Below, piece by piece: positions 9,473 to 21,065 of a stretch of 64,000 nt of DNA. The stretch comes from Pseudomonas taiwanensis DSM 21245. Lineage in GTDB: Bacteria > Pseudomonadota > Gammaproteobacteria > Pseudomonadales > Pseudomonadaceae. How positions within the stretch are numbered: the first letter of the stretch is position 1; every line of letters begins with the position of its first letter. Under the pieces are notes generated by a model. It searched no databases. It saw only the letters and a list, made by a program, of their open reading frames with translations, and was not told the DNA's origin. Location of the stretch: NCBI RefSeq assembly GCF_000425785.1, contig NZ_AUEC01000031.1, forward strand, positions 1 through 64,000, read 5' to 3'. The position numbers and the translations under genes were made by a program.

Positions 9473-10855
9473 ATGCTCGACGACCTACGTTGGGATTCCG
9501 ACCTGATCCGCCGCTACGACCTGGCCGGACCACGCTACACCTCCTACCCGACCGCCGTGCAACTGCACAGCGAAGTGGGTTCGTTCGACTTGCTGCACGC
9601 CCTGCGCGAAAGCCGCCGAGCCGTGCGCCCGCTGTCGCTCTATGTGCATGTGCCGTTCTGCGCCAACATCTGCTACTACTGCGCCTGCAACAAAGTCATC
9701 ACCAAGGACCGCGGCCGTGCCGCGCCTTACCTGCAGCGCCTGGAGCAGGAGATCCAACTGATCGCCTGCCACCTGGACCCTAAACAACGTGTTGAACAGC
9801 TGCACTTCGGCGGCGGCACGCCGACCTTCCTCAGCCATGTGGAATTGCGCCAGCTTATGGCCACCTTGCGCCAGCACTTCCACCTGCTGGACGACGACTC
9901 GGGCGACTACGGCATCGAGATCGACCCACGCGAGGCCGACTGGTCCACCATGGGCTTGCTCCGCGAGCTGGGCTTCAACCGTGTCAGCCTGGGCGTCCAG
10001 GACCTCGACCCGGCCGTGCAACGGGCCGTCAATCGTCTGCAGAGCCTGGAGCAGACCCGCACCTTGATCGAAGCGGCGCGCACCCTGCAGTTCCGCTCAG
10101 TGAACCTGGACCTGATCTATGGCCTGCCCAAGCAGACCCCCGAAGGCTTCGCCCGCACGGTCGAGGAAGTGATCCGCCTGCAGCCCGATCGCCTGTCGGT
10201 GTTCAACTACGCCCACCTGCCCGAGCGCTTCATGCCGCAACGGCGCATCGACAGCAACGACCTGCCCAGCCCCGCCGCCAAGCTCGAAATGCTCCACGCC
10301 ACCATCGACCAGCTCACCGCCGCCGGGTACCGCTACATCGGCATGGACCACTTCGCCCTGCCCGACGACGAACTGGCCATCGCCCAGGAAGAAGGCACCC
10401 TGCAGCGCAACTTCCAGGGTTACACCACCCATGGACACTGCGACCTGATCGGCCTGGGAGTTTCGGCCATCAGCCAGATCGGCGACCTGTACTGCCAGAA
10501 CAGCAGCGACCTCAACACCTATCAGGACGCCCTTTCCAATGCACAGCTGGCCACCCAGCGCGGCCTGCTGTGCAACCAGGACGACCGCGTGCGCCGCGCA
10601 GTGATCCAGCAGCTGATCTGCCACTTCGAACTTGACTTCGCGCCCATCGAACAGGCCTACACCATCGATTTTCGTGGGTACTTCAATGACCTTTGGCCAC
10701 AGCTGCTGACCTTGCAGCGGGACGGCCTGATCCGCCTGGACGACAAAGGGATCCGTATCCTGCCGGCAGGCCGCCTGCTGGCGCGCTCGGTGTGCATGGT
10801 GTTCGACGCCTATCTGACCCTGCACAACCACCAACGCTTTTCACGGGTCATCTGA
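9473..10855 (+). CDS. hemN: oxygen-independent coproporphyrinogen III oxidase
   Basis: Radical SAM enzyme converting coproporphyrinogen III to protoporphyrinogen IX without oxygen, allowing haem synthesis at low oxygen. The 460-residue length is normal. The N-terminal YDLAGPRYTSYPTA segment and radical-SAM cysteines Cys63, Cys67 and Cys70 (in CANICYYC) are present, as is the GGGTPT glycine motif and the C-terminal HemN domain. The ANR box at 9397-9410 points to activation by the product of the gene immediately downstream, anr. Confidence 0.97.
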   Translation: MLDDLRWDSDLIRRYDLAGPRYTSYPTAVQLHSEVGSFDLLHALRESRRAVRPLSLYVHVPFCANICYYCACNKVITKDRGRAAPYLQRLEQEIQLIACHLDPKQRVEQLHFGGGTPTFLSHVELRQLMATLRQHFHLLDDDSGDYGIEIDPREADWSTMGLLRELGFNRVSLGVQDLDPAVQRAVNRLQSLEQTRTLIEAARTLQFRSVNLDLIYGLPKQTPEGFARTVEEVIRLQPDRLSVFNYAHLPERFMPQRRIDSNDLPSPAAKLEMLHATIDQLTAAGYRYIGMDHFALPDDELAIAQEEGTLQRNFQGYTTHGHCDLIGLGVSAISQIGDLYCQNSSDLNTYQDALSNAQLATQRGLLCNQDDRVRRAVIQQLICHFELDFAPIEQAYTIDFRGYFNDLWPQLLTLQRDGLIRLDDKGIRILPAGRLLARSVCMVFDAYLTLHNHQRFSRVI

Positions 10856-11039
10856 ACAGACGAGTCGCATTACCACATGGACAACCTACCTTGCCAGGGA
10901 CACTATGGGCAGATCGCGAGCCAAGGCATACCCCGCTTAGGCTGCACCAGTTCGCACCACAACTGCGCACACTGGCCTACAACCTATGCCGTGAGTTACC
11001 CTTACGGCTTATGTGTGTTTCCCACAAGGATCGATTCAA

Positions 11040-11774
11040 ATGTCCGAGCCAGTCAAACTGCGCCCCCACAACCAGGCCCATTGCAAGGATTGCAGCCTGG
11101 CCCCTCTGTGCCTACCTCTTTCGCTCAATCTGGAAGACATGGATGCACTGGATGAAATCGTCAAGCGTGGGCGGCCGCTGAAGAAAGGCGAATTCCTGTT
11201 CCGACAGGGGGACAATTTCGGTTCGGTCTATGCAGTACGCTCCGGCGCCCTCAAGACGTTCAGCCTGAGCGACAGTGGCGAAGAGCAGATCACCGGCTTC
11301 CACCTGCCCAGCGAGCTGGTCGGCTTGTCGGGCATGGACACCGAGGCGTACCCGGTGTCGGCCCAGGCCCAGGAAACCACCTCGGTCTGCGAAATCCCGT
11401 TCGAGCGCCTCGACGAGCTTTCGGTGCAGCTTCCACAGCTCCGCCGCCAGCTGATGCGGGTGATGAGCCGCGAAATCCGCGACGATCAGCAGATGATGCT
11501 GCTGCTCTCGAAGAAAACCGCCGATGAGCGCATCGCCACCTTCCTGGTCAACCTGTCCGCCCGCTTCCGCGCCCGTGGCTACTCGGCCAACCAGTTCCGC
11601 CTGAGCATGTCGCGCAATGAAATCGGCAACTACCTGGGCCTTGCCGTGGAAACCGTGTCGCGGGTGTTCACCCGCTTCCAGCAGAACGGCCTGATTCGCG
11701 CCGAGGGCAAGGAAGTGCACATCCTCGACCCGATCCAGCTTTGCGCGCTGGCCGGTGGTGCAATGGAGGCCTGA
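11040..11774 (+). CDS. anr: oxygen-sensing transcriptional regulator ANR (FNR family)
   Basis: CRP/FNR-family regulator that senses oxygen through an iron-sulfur cluster and activates microaerobic and anaerobic genes. The 244-residue protein has cluster ligands Cys15, Cys18, Cys24 and Cys117, a cyclic-nucleotide-like beta-roll, a dimerisation helix and the helix-turn-helix [20 protein letters not shown]. The frame is open to 11013, but [11 protein letters not shown] at 11040 is the family N-terminus. Its likely local targets are hemN (9397), ccoG (3695) and the methionine-rich protein (17160). Confidence 0.97.
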   Translation: MSEPVKLRPHNQAHCKDCSLAPLCLPLSLNLEDMDALDEIVKRGRPLKKGEFLFRQGDNFGSVYAVRSGALKTFSLSDSGEEQITGFHLPSELVGLSGMDTEAYPVSAQAQETTSVCEIPFERLDELSVQLPQLRRQLMRVMSREIRDDQQMMLLLSKKTADERIATFLVNLSARFRARGYSANQFRLSMSRNEIGNYLGLAVETVSRVFTRFQQNGLIRAEGKEVHILDPIQLCALAGGAMEA

Positions 11775-11829
11775 GGTCGCAGCTAACGAGGTATACTTGC
11801 GCATTCGTTTTCCCAGGATACCTGCAACA

Positions 11830-12378
11830 ATGCACAGCGATGCCTTCGACCTCAAAGCCCTGATCCGCCCGGTAGTGGACTTCCCCAAGCCGGGCGTGAT
11901 CTTCCGCGACATTACCCCCTTGTTCCAGTCGCCGCGCGGGCTGCGCTATGTCGCCGACCAGTTCATCGAGCGTTATGTCGAGACCGAGTTCAGCCATATC
12001 GGCGCGATGGATGCACGCGGCTTTTTGATCGGCTCGATCATCGCCCACCAGTTGAACAAACCCCTGATCCTGTTCCGCAAGCAGGGCAAGCTGCCGGCCG
12101 ACGTACTGTCAGAGGGTTACCAGACCGAGTACGGCGAAGCCTTCCTTGAAGTGCACGCCGACAGCCTGTGCGAGGGTGATTCGGTGTTGATCTTCGATGA
12201 CCTGATCGCGACCGGCGGCACGCTGCTGGCAGCGGCGAACCTGGTACGTCGCACTGGCGCGCAGGTGTTCGAGGCGGCGGCGATCATCGACCTGCCGGAG
12301 CTTGAAGGCTCGCGCAAGCTGCAGGCGGCTGGGGTGCCGACCTTCTGCCTGACCGAGTTCTCGCTGAGCGAATACTGA
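11830..12378 (+). CDS. apt: adenine phosphoribosyltransferase
   Basis: Salvages adenine to AMP using PRPP. The 182-residue protein shows the N-terminal [18 protein letters not shown] segment and the PRPP-binding loop [13 protein letters not shown]. The frame extends upstream to 11755 inside the anr end, but the ATG at 11830 gives the standard protein. It is probably transcribed separately from anr across the 55-base gap. Confidence 0.96.
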   Translation: MHSDAFDLKALIRPVVDFPKPGVIFRDITPLFQSPRGLRYVADQFIERYVETEFSHIGAMDARGFLIGSIIAHQLNKPLILFRKQGKLPADVLSEGYQTEYGEAFLEVHADSLCEGDSVLIFDDLIATGGTLLAAANLVRRTGAQVFEAAAIIDLPELEGSRKLQAAGVPTFCLTEFSLSEY

Positions 12379-12455
12379 GTCGGGGCACCACGACAAGCCG
12401 GCTCCCACACTGTCCGGATCACCGCCGTACCTGTAGGAGCCTGCTTACCCGCGAA

Positions 12456-12473
12456 CACGGGCAAGCCCGTGTC
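12456..12473. terminator. hairpin between convergent apt and recR
   Basis: ACACGGGC (12456-12463) pairs perfectly with GCCCGTGT (12466-12473). It lies just beyond the recR stop and 78 bases after apt, preceded by a REP-like half element (GTAGGAGCCTGC...). No T tract follows, so its role as a bidirectional terminator is inferred from position. Confidence 0.5.
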
Positions 12474-12476
12474 AGA

Positions 12477-13079
12477 TCACAACGAAATCGGCTTGCGCCC
12501 GGCGAAGGCATGGGCCAGCGTCCCGCCATCCACCAGCTCCAGTTCGCCACCCAGCGGCACGCCATGGGCAATGCGCGAGGCCACCAGGCCCTTCTCGGCT
12601 AGCAACTGCGCGATGTAATGGGCCGTCGCCTCCCCTTCCACCGTAGGGTTGGTCGCCAGGATCACCTCGGTAAACGTCCCCTGCTCTTCGATGCGCGCCA
12701 TCAACTGCGGCACGCCGATCGCCTCTGGCCCCAGGCCATCCAGTGGAGACAAATGCCCCTTGAGCACGAAGTACCGGCCGCGGTAGCCGGTCTGCTCGAC
12801 CGCATACACATCCATCGGCCCTTCCACCACGCACAGCTGGGTATCGTCGCGACGTGGGTCGGCACATTGCGGACACAGTGCCTGCTCGGTGAGCGTACGG
12901 CACTGCTGGCAATGACCCACACCTTCCATGGCCTGGCTCAGAGCTTGCGCCAGGCGGGTACCACCGCTGCGGTCGCGCTCAAGCAGTTGCAGGGCCATGC
13001 GCTGGGCAGTTTTCTGGCCGACACCCGGCAGAATGCGCAAGGCGTCGATCAGTTGGCGGATCAGGGGGCTGAAGCTCAT
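12477..13079 (-). CDS. recR: recombination mediator protein RecR
   Basis: Works with RecF and RecO to load RecA at gaps during recombinational repair. The 200-residue protein contains an N-terminal helix-hairpin-helix ([11 protein letters not shown]), a Cys4 zinc finger (Cys57, Cys60, Cys69, Cys72) and a Toprim domain starting [12 protein letters not shown]. Third gene of the conserved dnaX-ybaB-recR order, although a strong hairpin lies between ybaB and recR. Confidence 0.96.
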   Translation of the reverse strand: MSFSPLIRQLIDALRILPGVGQKTAQRMALQLLERDRSGGTRLAQALSQAMEGVGHCQQCRTLTEQALCPQCADPRRDDTQLCVVEGPMDVYAVEQTGYRGRYFVLKGHLSPLDGLGPEAIGVPQLMARIEEQGTFTEVILATNPTVEGEATAHYIAQLLAEKGLVASRIAHGVPLGGELELVDGGTLAHAFAGRKPISL

Positions 13080-13117
13080 GTGTGCAGGCCTGTGAATTCA
13101 AGAAACAGAACGAACAA

Positions 13118-13147
13118 GGGAGCAACGACCCAGCGGCCGTTGCTCCC
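13118..13147 (-). terminator. strong hairpin between ybaB and recR
   Basis: GGGAGCAACG (13118-13127) pairs perfectly with CGTTGCTCCC (13138-13147). On the minus strand it is followed by a mildly T-rich CTTGTTCGTT. It lies 22 bases after the ybaB stop and 39 before the recR start, so it may attenuate recR expression. Confidence 0.65.
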
Positions 13148-13168
13148 CAATTTGACGCAAGAGCCCGA

Positions 13169-13504
13169 TCAGAACGGCATCTTGAAGCCCGGCGGCAACT
13201 GCATGCCGGCCGTCATGCTGCCCATTTTTTCCTGGCTGTTCTGCTCGACCTTGCGTACGGCGTCATTGAGCGCGGCCGCGATCAGGTCTTCGAGCACTTC
13301 CTTGTCGTCTGCGTCGGTCGACATCAGGCTCTGGTCGATGCTGACGCGCTTGACGTCGTGACGACCGGTCATCACCACGCTCACCAAGCCGCCACCGGAC
13401 TGGCCGGTGACTTCGGCGTTGGCCAGCTCTTCCTGCATCTTCTGCATTTTTTCCTGCATCTGCTGGGCCTGCTTCATCAGGCCGGCCATGCCACCTTTCA
13501 TCAT
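13169..13504 (-). CDS. ybaB: YbaB/EbfC family nucleoid-associated protein
   Basis: Small DNA-binding protein of 111 residues. It begins with a methionine/glutamine-rich helix ([18 protein letters not shown]) and continues with the beta-sheet core of YbaB proteins containing [18 protein letters not shown]. Lies between dnaX and recR as in most gammaproteobacteria, 64 bases after dnaX. Confidence 0.94.
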   Translation of the reverse strand: MMKGGMAGLMKQAQQMQEKMQKMQEELANAEVTGQSGGGLVSVVMTGRHDVKRVSIDQSLMSTDADDKEVLEDLIAAALNDAVRKVEQNSQEKMGSMTAGMQLPPGFKMPF

Positions 13505-13568
13505 GGGGGTATACCTCGATTGGGTCGTGTGATGCAGCCCGACGGGTGGCCGGGCGCATGGTTATCCG

Positions 13569-15581
13569 TTACTGGCCCTGGCTGACCAGGGCGTCTACAG
13601 GCTCAATAGTATCGTGCCGGACCGTGGCACCGAACAGTTTGATCATCTGCTGGATCAAGGGGTCCTGCTCGATCGACACCACCGCCTCATGCTGGCGCTC
13701 GGCGCGCTTGCGCGATGCGGCTTGGGCGGGCGTCTCCTGCTCGGGGCGCACCAACTCGATCCTAAGGTTCAGGGTACGCCCCAGGTGCTGGTTGAGCGCT
13801 TCGTTCAAGCGGCGCTGCTGAGTGCTGTTGAACAGCGCGCCCTGCCCGGGATCCAGGTGCAACAGCCAGTCATCACCGTCTGCCGCGATCAGCGTACAGT
13901 TTGCCGCGATGTTGCCTGTCATACCGGAGACAGGCAACTGTGGGAATAATTCCAGCCATTGCAAGGCCAGACCGGTGGCTGGCTGGGCAGCAGGCAACGG
14001 CTCTGGGGCTGCGACAGGCTGGTCTTCCTGAACGTGTTCGGCCAATTCGTCGAGGTAGCTGAAGCCCATCGGCTCGCTGTCGCCAGCATAGTAGTCGTCG
14101 TCCATCGGCGGCTCATCGTCACGGTCCATGCCTGCTGGAGCATAGGCATTCGGATCGAACGGTGGCGCCTCGAAGGCTGGCGGTGCGCTTGGTGGCTCGG
14201 GCTTCACAGGCACAGGCGCCGGAACGGGCTCGATGGCCTTCGGAGCTGGCTGGGCCGCGGGCTCCTCCCACGGCAGGTCGACAACCTCTTCTACAGGTGC
14301 AGGCTCCGAATGAGCCACTTCTGGCTCAGCTTCCGGCGCCGGCTCCGCGACCACCTGCTCGACCGCAGGCGCCGGCGGCGCCTCGACAACGGGCGACGCA
14401 ACAGCAACCGCCGCCGCTGCCACCGGTTTCGCAGAATCAGCTGTGGCCTGGCTGATCCCCACCGGCTTTAGTACCGGTTTCGGCGCATCGTCGGTATCGG
14501 CCGGACGGAACGCCAGCATGCGCAACAGCACCATCTCGAAGCCGCCCCGAGGGTCCGGCGCCAACGGCAGGTCACGACGGCCGATCAGGCCCATCTGGTA
14601 ATAGAACTGCACGTCCTCGGCGGGCAACGCCGCCGCCAGGGCCAGCACTCGCTCACGATCGCCCTGGCCATTGTCCACCGCCTCTGGCAAAGCCTGGGCG
14701 ATGGCCACCCGGTGCAACACATTGAGCATTTCAGCCAGTACGCCACTCCAGTCCGGCCCTTGCTCGGCCAGGTTGCGCACCGCTTCGAGCAGGGCACGGG
14801 CATCGCCTTCCAGCAACGCCTGGAGCACGCCATAGACCTGGCCATGGTCAAGGCTGCCGAGCATGGCACGCACGTCAGCGGCCAGCACCTTACCCTCACC
14901 GAAGGCGATGGCTTGGTCGGTAAGGCTCATGGCGTCGCGCATCGAGCCATCGGCGGCACGTCCGAGCAACCACAGCGCATCCGGCTCGAACGGCACGTTC
15001 TCGGCCGTGAGCACGTGACTCAGGTGCTCGACCACCCGCTCGGGGCTCATGTTCTTCAGCGAGAACTGCAAGCAACGCGACAAGATGGTGGCCGGCAGCT
15101 TCTGCGGGTCGGTGGTGGCCAGGATGAACTTGACGTAGGGCGGCGGCTCTTCCAGCGTCTTGAGCAAGGCGTTGAACGAGTGAGTGGACAGCATGTGCAC
15201 TTCGTCGATCAGGTAGACCTTGAAGCGTCCGCGGCTTGGCGCGTACTGCACGTTATCGAGCAGTTCGCGGGTGTCTTCCACCTTGGTTCGGCTGGCGGCG
15301 TCGATCTCGATCAGGTCGACGAAACGGCCCTCGTCGATCTCACGGCACACCGAACAGGTGCCACAAGGCGTGGACGTGATGCCGGTTTCGCAGTTCAGGC
15401 ATTTGGCTATGATGCGCGCAATGGTAGTCTTGCCGACCCCGCGGGTGCCGGTGAACAGGTAGGCGTGATGCAGGCGCTGATTGTCTAGCGCGTTGATCAA
15501 GGCCTTGAGCACATGGGTCTGGCCGACCATTTCGCGGAACGAGCGCGGACGCCATTTACGTGCAAGAACCTGATAACTCAT
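13569..15581 (-). CDS. dnaX: DNA polymerase III subunit tau/gamma
   Basis: Clamp-loader ATPase of the replicative polymerase, 670 residues. The N-terminal AAA+ domain has Walker A GTRGVGKT (45-52), a zinc module with Cys64, Cys73, Cys76 and Cys79, and the Walker B region LIDEVHML. A long proline/alanine/valine/glutamate-rich linker (about 370-530) follows, then the C-terminal tau domains. No homopolymeric frameshift site for producing gamma was noticed, but this was not searched exhaustively. Heads the dnaX-ybaB-recR group. Confidence 0.96.
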   Translation of the reverse strand: MSYQVLARKWRPRSFREMVGQTHVLKALINALDNQRLHHAYLFTGTRGVGKTTIARIIAKCLNCETGITSTPCGTCSVCREIDEGRFVDLIEIDAASRTKVEDTRELLDNVQYAPSRGRFKVYLIDEVHMLSTHSFNALLKTLEEPPPYVKFILATTDPQKLPATILSRCLQFSLKNMSPERVVEHLSHVLTAENVPFEPDALWLLGRAADGSMRDAMSLTDQAIAFGEGKVLAADVRAMLGSLDHGQVYGVLQALLEGDARALLEAVRNLAEQGPDWSGVLAEMLNVLHRVAIAQALPEAVDNGQGDRERVLALAAALPAEDVQFYYQMGLIGRRDLPLAPDPRGGFEMVLLRMLAFRPADTDDAPKPVLKPVGISQATADSAKPVAAAAVAVASPVVEAPPAPAVEQVVAEPAPEAEPEVAHSEPAPVEEVVDLPWEEPAAQPAPKAIEPVPAPVPVKPEPPSAPPAFEAPPFDPNAYAPAGMDRDDEPPMDDDYYAGDSEPMGFSYLDELAEHVQEDQPVAAPEPLPAAQPATGLALQWLELFPQLPVSGMTGNIAANCTLIAADGDDWLLHLDPGQGALFNSTQQRRLNEALNQHLGRTLNLRIELVRPEQETPAQAASRKRAERQHEAVVSIEQDPLIQQMIKLFGATVRHDTIEPVDALVSQGQ

Positions 15582-15706
15582 CGAAAAACCATCGTAGCCT
15601 GATCGAGCGAAGGATCGCTAATCCTAGCGGAGCGGGGGCAAAATTGCACCCTGCGCGGTTCGTCTAAGCTAAGGAACTGGCGCAGGAAGTTCCGGGAGGA
15701 AAGCCC

Positions 15707-16474
15707 TTGCGAAGACTGCTGGCCCTGTTGTTGTTCTGGACCACCCACAGCCTGGCCGAGCAGCCAGTGCTGCGCTTCTCCGTCGTCGAGAGCTGGAGCA
15801 TGCCGCTGATTCGTACCGAAAAGGGTCGGCCGGTGGAGGGCATGCTGTACGACCTGATGCAGGCCCTGGCCCGCGAAGCCGGTGTCCGCCCTGAATACCA
15901 CCTGATGGCCCGCCTACGCTTGCAGCAGGCGATGAACGACGGCGATATCGACGTGCGCTGTTACGTCAGCACCCTGTGGTTCAATGACCGCCCTGGAGAT
16001 TTCGTCTGGAGCATTCCTCTGTTCACCCAGCGCGATGTGCTGGTCGGCCGCCCCGGCGAGCGCAGCCCTGCCAGTGTGGAGCAGTTGCCACCGCAAGCCA
16101 TCGGCACGGTGTTGGGGTACACCTATGCCTCGCTCGAGCCCCTGTTCAAGCAGCAGCGCCTGCACCGTGAAGACAGCCGTAACCAGGTGCTGGTGCTGCA
16201 GAAGCTCGAGGTGGGTCGCTATCGGCATGCGGTGAGCAACCTGATGTCACTGCAGTGGTTCAACCAACGCTTGCCGGCCGAGCAGCACCTGAAGGCAGTG
16301 GCCGTGCTGGAAGAGCAGTCCCTAGGCTGCATGGTGCGCAATGATCCGGCGATACCGACCCAGGGGTTGCTCCGGGCGCTGGTGAGGATGAAGCAATCGG
16401 GAGAGATCGAGCGGATCACCCGGCGGTATGGGGCCGTGGAATATCCGGGAGACGCCTCGGCGGCTCTACCTTGA
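15707..16474 (+). CDS. periplasmic transporter substrate-binding-domain protein
   Basis: A 255-residue exported protein resembling family 3 solute-binding proteins that lack a transporter partner. A short signal peptide (MRRLLALLLFWTTHSLA) is followed by VEGMLYDLMQALAREAGV and alternating alpha/beta segments. The start is a TTG at 15707 because GGGAGGA at 15694-15700 is ideally spaced and the signal peptide begins right there. No permease or ATPase gene adjoins, so it may be a sensor-type or orphan binding protein. Ligand unknown. Divergent from dnaX. Confidence 0.75.
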   Translation: MRRLLALLLFWTTHSLAEQPVLRFSVVESWSMPLIRTEKGRPVEGMLYDLMQALAREAGVRPEYHLMARLRLQQAMNDGDIDVRCYVSTLWFNDRPGDFVWSIPLFTQRDVLVGRPGERSPASVEQLPPQAIGTVLGYTYASLEPLFKQQRLHREDSRNQVLVLQKLEVGRYRHAVSNLMSLQWFNQRLPAEQHLKAVAVLEEQSLGCMVRNDPAIPTQGLLRALVRMKQSGEIERITRRYGAVEYPGDASAALP

Positions 16475-16576
16475 TGCGGTGGGCACTGGGCTCGCCTTGA
16501 TTGGGGCACGGCTGCGCCATACCCCCTCTACCAAGAAGAGATCAGCCACCGGGATGCCAGAGGGGTTGCTCTGGGC

Positions 16577-17080
16577 TCAGCGAGACGGCGCAGCCATGTG
16601 TTGCTGATGCTGCATCATCTGCTCCATCATCATCTGCTGCATGCCCATATACCTGTCCATCATGTATTGATGCTGCTTCATCTGCTCGGGCGTCATCTGG
16701 GAGTAATGGCTGCCCATTTGCCCCCAGCCCATCTTGTGGCCGCCGCCCATCATAGGCCCGCCCATCTTGCCGCCTGCACAGCATCCCATCATGCCCGCAC
16801 CCCACATCCCGGACATCATCTGCATGCTCTGCTGCATCATTGCCTGGTGCTCCTGCATCAGCTTCTGCCGCTGAGCGGGGTCGGTGGTTTTCTGGATAAG
16901 GCTCATCTGCTCCTGCATCTTCTTCAGATTTTCCTGGGCCTTGGCCATCTGTTGATCGAACTTCTCGACACTCATGGACTGCTCGGCCGGCTTGGCGACG
17001 CCAGCGTCCTGCTGGGCATAGGTCAGCGCCGGGAAAAGCACTGCTGCAAAAGCGATAACGGCGAATTTGGAGGCTTTCAT
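16577..17080 (-). CDS. exported methionine-rich protein, putative metal binding
   Basis: A 167-residue protein with a clear signal peptide (cleavage likely after TYA, residue 22) and a mature part rich in Met and Gln: 31 methionines in all, in clusters such as QMMSGMW, GGPMMGGG and QQMMMEQMM, with several His and one CC pair. Such composition is typical of periplasmic copper-binding proteins, but no named family is recognised. A 14-base palindrome CCTTGCGCGCAAGG (17090-17103) overlaps its ribosome-binding region. A near-perfect ANR box lies about 80 bases upstream, suggesting low-oxygen expression. Confidence 0.8.
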   Translation of the reverse strand: MKASKFAVIAFAAVLFPALTYAQQDAGVAKPAEQSMSVEKFDQQMAKAQENLKKMQEQMSLIQKTTDPAQRQKLMQEHQAMMQQSMQMMSGMWGAGMMGCCAGGKMGGPMMGGGHKMGWGQMGSHYSQMTPEQMKQHQYMMDRYMGMQQMMMEQMMQHQQHMAAPSR

Positions 17081-17132
17081 GGTTCAGCTCCTTGCGCGCA
17101 AGGTCAGGGTAGGGAGTGGAGCGCCACTGTCC

Positions 17133-17173
17133 AATCTAATCCTGGCCGCACACCCGAAACTGATCTAAATCAA
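17133..17173 (-). promoter_or_regulatory. predicted ANR-dependent promoter of the methionine-rich gene
   Basis: CTGAT-CTAA-ATCAA at 17160-17173 matches the ANR box at nine of ten defined positions. On the minus strand a TAGATT hexamer (17133-17138) is centred about 31 bases from the box centre, as in class II FNR promoters, predicting transcription from about 17125 toward the gene start at 17080. Confidence 0.65.
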
Positions 17174-17275
17174 CCACGCAACCTATCGCGACGCACAGGC
17201 GATAGCAGCCGCTCAGCGACCACCACTGGGGCGTACCAATACGTTGTTCGACTCTGGGGATGCTGGAGCGAGAAA

Positions 17276-17293
17276 TCCTTGAGAATTCAAGGA
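17276..17293 (-). terminator. terminator of the 4.5S RNA gene
   Basis: TCCTTGA (17276-17282) and TCAAGGA (17287-17293) form a perfect stem around a four-base loop. On the minus strand it is followed by TTTCTC. It lies 16 bases beyond the SRP RNA 3' end. Confidence 0.7.
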
Positions 17294-17309
17294 CTTGCGT
17301 AATGGAGGC

Positions 17310-17413
17310 GGCCCCACCAGCCACACCCCGGCACTCGATGTCACCGCTACGGCTGCTCCCTTCCGGGCCTGACCGGGTTAACGGTTAATCAATGCGGGGG
17401 GACCGATGGGGCC
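17310..17413 (-). ncRNA. ffs: 4.5S signal recognition particle RNA
   Basis: On the minus strand the central portion reads GGTCAGGCCCGGAAGGGAGC followed by AGCC, the conserved SRP domain IV that binds Ffh. GGCCCC at the 5' end (17408-17413) pairs with GGGGCC at the 3' end (17310-17315), closing the long hairpin of a roughly 104-nucleotide RNA. With Ffh and FtsY it targets inner-membrane proteins co-translationally. It lies between ligA and the methionine-rich gene. Ends are estimated from the pairing. Confidence 0.95.
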
Positions 17414-17420
17414 ACCACTA

Positions 17421-17446
17421 CGCGGCTCGCCATGTGACGAGCCGCG
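17421..17446 (-). other. hairpin in the 4.5S RNA precursor leader
   Basis: CGCGGCTCG (17421-17429) pairs perfectly with CGAGCCGCG (17438-17446). It lies between the predicted start of transcription and the mature 5' end of ffs, so it would be in the precursor and removed during processing, probably by RNase P as for other 4.5S RNAs. Confidence 0.6.
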
Positions 17447-17448
17447 CC

Positions 17449-17476
17449 ATTGTACCGGTCTGGGGCGAACTTACAA
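17449..17476 (-). promoter_or_regulatory. sigma-70 promoter of ffs
   Basis: On the minus strand, TTGTAA (17471-17476) and TACAAT (17449-17454) are separated by 16 bases. Transcription would begin near 17442, giving a leader of about 30 bases. Confidence 0.75.
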
Positions 17477-17591
17477 CCTCTGCGGCGAGAAAAAGTCATC
17501 ATTTCTCAATGACTTGTCCTGACGCGCCTGACTCGTCGCCGCTAAGCCGGCCGCTACACGGGCCGCGACGCCCCAGGATCACGGCAGGCCC

Positions 17592-19985
<2,394 letters not shown>

Positions 19986-20861
19986 TCAGCGCTTCTGAGT
20001 CAACGCACGGCGCTCGAACTCGACGATACGCTGGCGGTAGTGCTCGATGGTCTGGGCGGTCAGCACGCTGCGCTGGTCGTCCTTGAGCTCGCCATTGAGC
20101 TCATGGGCCAGCTTGCGTGCCGCGGCCACCATCACATCGAAGGCCTGCTTTGGATGGCGCGGGCCTGGCAGACCGAGGAAGAAACTCACGGCCCGGGTGC
20201 TGAAGTGGTCGATGTCGTCCAGGTCGAAGACGCCTGGCTTGACCGCGTTGGCCATCGAGAACAGCACTTCGCCGTGACCGGCCATGCTTTCGTGACGGTG
20301 GAAAATATCCATTTCACCGAAACGCAGGCCGCTCTCGAGAATGTTCTGCAGCAGCGCCGGCCCCTTGAAACCACCTTCGTCACGGGAGATGACACTGATC
20401 ACCAGCACCTCTTCGACAGGTGGCAGCTCTTTGGCCGCGTTGCCGCTGGCAGCAAAACCGCTGTTGCGATTGTTGTCCGCGGCCAGACCTTCATCGGCAT
20501 CGTCGAACAGATCGGGCTCGCGCTGCTCGGCAACCAGGTTCAGGTCACCCTGTTGGGCTTGCGCGGTACGCTTGCCGCGCTTGTTGGCCTTGGCAGGCTT
20601 GGGTTCGCGCTCACGCTCGGGCGCACTGACCGAAGGCAGGTCGCTCTCGTCCAGCTCCGGCTCCTTGTGGGTGTCCAGTACCCGCGATGGGCCAAGCACC
20701 TCGGCACTGCCTTCGTCGTCCGGCAGGTTGGAGTAGCTGCGATCCAGACGGAACTTCAACTTGCCTTTACCGCCGCGCATGCGGCGCCAGCCGTCGAAAA
20801 GAATACCGGCGATGACAATGATGCCGATGACGATCAGCCACTCGCGCAGACCGATTTCCAT
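19986..20861 (-). CDS. zipA: cell division protein ZipA
   Basis: Inner-membrane division protein that tethers FtsZ. The 291-residue protein starts [19 protein letters not shown], an N-out transmembrane helix. A charged, variable linker (about 40-150) rich in Glu, Pro and Lys follows, then the C-terminal FtsZ-binding domain beginning about [16 protein letters not shown]. The frame continues upstream to 20921, but the start at 20861 puts the membrane helix at the N-terminus as in the family. Lies downstream of smc in the same direction. Confidence 0.95.
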   Translation of the reverse strand: MEIGLREWLIVIGIIVIAGILFDGWRRMRGGKGKLKFRLDRSYSNLPDDEGSAEVLGPSRVLDTHKEPELDESDLPSVSAPEREREPKPAKANKRGKRTAQAQQGDLNLVAEQREPDLFDDADEGLAADNNRNSGFAASGNAAKELPPVEEVLVISVISRDEGGFKGPALLQNILESGLRFGEMDIFHRHESMAGHGEVLFSMANAVKPGVFDLDDIDHFSTRAVSFFLGLPGPRHPKQAFDVMVAAARKLAHELNGELKDDQRSVLTAQTIEHYRQRIVEFERRALTQKR

Positions 20862-21065
20862 GTAATCCCGTGCCTCTATAAAAATATGCTTGAAAACAAA
20901 GGGTTCAAAGCCCTTTAACACGTGGCGCCAACTCTATGTTCTGACAGGCGTTTTACCCACGCAAAAAACGAGTGACATTAAGCTAGCACGACCAAAGACA
21001 ACTTTACACCGTCTGTCGCACATGACGGGGGCATTTGCCCACACATTCTGCCCTATCTTCGCTCA

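Noticed and set aside
13569..15581. Programmed frameshift site in dnaX producing gamma
   Set aside because: No A-rich slippery heptamer with a downstream hairpin was noticed at the expected point near residue 430; the claim is not supported, though not excluded.
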